In this document: positions 63,053-64,000 of the stretch, one piece after another | How positions within the stretch are numbered: the first letter of the stretch is position 1 | Layout: every line of letters starts with the position of its first letter | Assembly: GCA_964351865.1 (NCBI GenBank) | Contig: CAYGPJ010000019.1 | Span: forward strand, 1-64,000 | Reading direction: 5' to 3' | Length of the DNA: 64,000 bases | Origin: JBCDJI01 sp964351865 | GTDB lineage: Bacteria > Verrucomicrobiota > Verrucomicrobiia > Methylacidiphilales > JBCBYL01 | The notes under the pieces: model-generated | Database searches by the model: none | What the model was told of the DNA's origin: nothing | Seen by the model: the letters and a program-made list of their open reading frames with translations, nothing else | Position numbers and translations under genes: made by a program

Positions 63053-64000
63053 TTGAAAAAAATCATACTCATCTTATTACTGGTAGCGACCATTCTGATT
63101 CCCGGCTGGTTCGTCAGTCTCACTGCCTTCTGGCCCAGCCTCATCGCGCTTGCCTTGGCCATTCTCACTCGCCGCCCCACCCTTGCGCTGGCAACGGGCG
63201 CAATGGTAGGAGTCATCTACCTGAATCTGGCGACTCCGGAACGCATCCTGACCGAATATGCCGGCACCCATTTCCTGGAGAAAGTCGCTTCACCCTGGAA
63301 TACCAGCATTCTGCTATTCACTCTTATTTTCGGAGGCTTCGCCGGCATCCTGCAATGCGGTGGAGGTTTGAACGCCTTGGCCGAACGCATGCTGGCGGGA
63401 AGCCAACATACCCGCCGGGCAGTGGAACAATCAGCCTTCCTGCTCGGTCTGATCTGTTTTTTTGACGGACTGGTCAATTCCATGCTGGTCGGACGGCTCT
63501 TCCGGCCTTTGGCAGAACGCTACCAAATTTCCAAGGCCCGTCTGGCGTATATTGTCGATTCCACCAGTTCTCCCATTGCCTGCCTCTCTATTGCCTCCAC
63601 TTGGATCGCTTACCAACTCTCCATGATTCAAACCGGCATAAGCGCCGCCGAAGTCTCGCTCTCTCCCTACCTGCTCTATCTGAAATCATGGCCAGCAAAT
63701 TTTTACTGCCTCTTCACCCTTATCCTTCTCTTCACCACCATCCGCCACCAGTGGATGATCGGTCCCATGCGGACTTATCAGAATAAGGATCAGACATTAG
63801 CCACTCCTGACGCGCAAACCGCTACTCCGAACTCAAACGCAAAACAAATCAAGGCTGCCATCAGTTCGCTGCTGGTTTTACTGATCACTCTGCTGGGTGG
63901 ACTCCTGCTGGACGGTGCCCTGCGCTCTCCAGCAGGCACCCCTATGGTGGAAATGATCGCCTATGCTCAGGCTTCCACCGTGCTGTTGATCGTTTCGGTA
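63053..64000 (+). CDS. Na+/H+ antiporter NhaC-family protein (partial)
   Basis: The reading frame is open from a TTG at 63053 to the window end (316 codons), so the gene is cut off. The GGAA at 63044 could be a ribosome site, and the frame has a stop just upstream at 63038. At least seven hydrophobic helices are seen. FWPSLIALALAILTRRP, IFGGFAGILQCGGGLNALAE, LLGLICFFDGLVNSMLVGRL and AYIVDSTSSPIACLSIASTW are characteristic of the NhaC family. In the FFDDYANxxIVG block used by relatives, this copy reads FFDGLVNSMLVG, so one Asp of the pair is missing. The ion specificity is unknown. Confidence 0.85.
   Translation, partial: MKKIILILLLVATILIPGWFVSLTAFWPSLIALALAILTRRPTLALATGAMVGVIYLNLATPERILTEYAGTHFLEKVASPWNTSILLFTLIFGGFAGILQCGGGLNALAERMLAGSQHTRRAVEQSAFLLGLICFFDGLVNSMLVGRLFRPLAERYQISKARLAYIVDSTSSPIACLSIASTWIAYQLSMIQTGISAAEVSLSPYLLYLKSWPANFYCLFTLILLFTTIRHQWMIGPMRTYQNKDQTLATPDAQTATPNSNAKQIKAAISSLLVLLITLLGGLLLDGALRSPAGTPMVEMIAYAQASTVLLIVSV

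Overview
This 64 kb window reads as a chromosomal housekeeping region of a Gram-negative, probably marine or aquatic member of the Verrucomicrobiota. Class Opitutae is the best guess. The Gram-negative assignment rests on what is seen: a TonB/ExbBD system with an outer-membrane receptor, a LolA-like protein, a porin-like beta-barrel, a lipid-A-synthase N-terminal-type protein and an AsmA-like protein. The class is inferred from overall gene style and gene pairings and could not be checked by search. There are no rRNA or tRNA genes, CRISPR arrays, prophage genes or transposase genes.

Layout. 1-7.2 kb: yggS, a LysR regulator, a Fur-family regulator, nadE, the hopanoid radical-SAM gene hpnH with a small Sm-like partner, and a FecR-domain secreted protein. 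7.2-7.8 kb: a repeat-rich gene-free stretch. 7.8-14.1 kb: uxaC, then a co-directional set (SrkA-like kinase, transglutaminase, proline-rich secreted protein, rph, cyclic-nucleotide-binding protein). 14.2-18.5 kb: pyruvate phosphate dikinase with a lysine-rich tail, a RpoD-like sigma factor and apt. 18.6-25.8 kb: DNA repair (uvrB, recG, recJ), a SET-domain protein and prmC. 25.9-30.8 kb: a DD-carboxypeptidase and a four-gene TonB uptake operon (receptor, exbB, exbD, tonB) behind a symmetrical operator-like dyad. 31-35.3 kb: an ABC exporter translationally coupled to a glycosidase-like/GT2 fusion protein. 35.4-41.4 kb: purC, xerD, rnc, an OM barrel protein, and a compact LolA-like/PHP/rhomboid operon. 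41.4-47.8 kb: PAP2, an ArnT-like glycosyltransferase, an FHA protein with a cyclase-like tail, comEC with a decayed nuclease domain, and thiD. 47.8-50.1 kb: a CPBP protease of exosortase-associated type, a Mini-RNase-III-like protein, a GT2 and a LAB_N protein. 50.1-50.5 kb: a composite repeat element. 50.5-57.3 kb: secDF-yajC-tgt with a lipid kinase, an AsmA-like protein and rsmD. 57.5-64 kb: gap-pgk-tpiA-secG, an OppA-like lipoprotein and a truncated NhaC antiporter.

How the parts fit. Most genes are core metabolism, translation, repair and envelope functions in short operons with overlapping or nearly abutting ORFs. The least explained material is non-coding. Two families of intergenic repeats have arms that are self-complementary and also complementary to each other. 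A 133-bp MITE-like element has TA-flanked inverted termini. A related 444-bp composite fills the whole space between two convergent genes, and its terminal TA dinucleotides lie inside both stop codons. The best protein-level novelties are the glycosidase/GT2 fusion with its coupled exporter, the FHA plus cyclase-like protein, the ComEC with no metal ligands, and the lysine-tailed PPDK.
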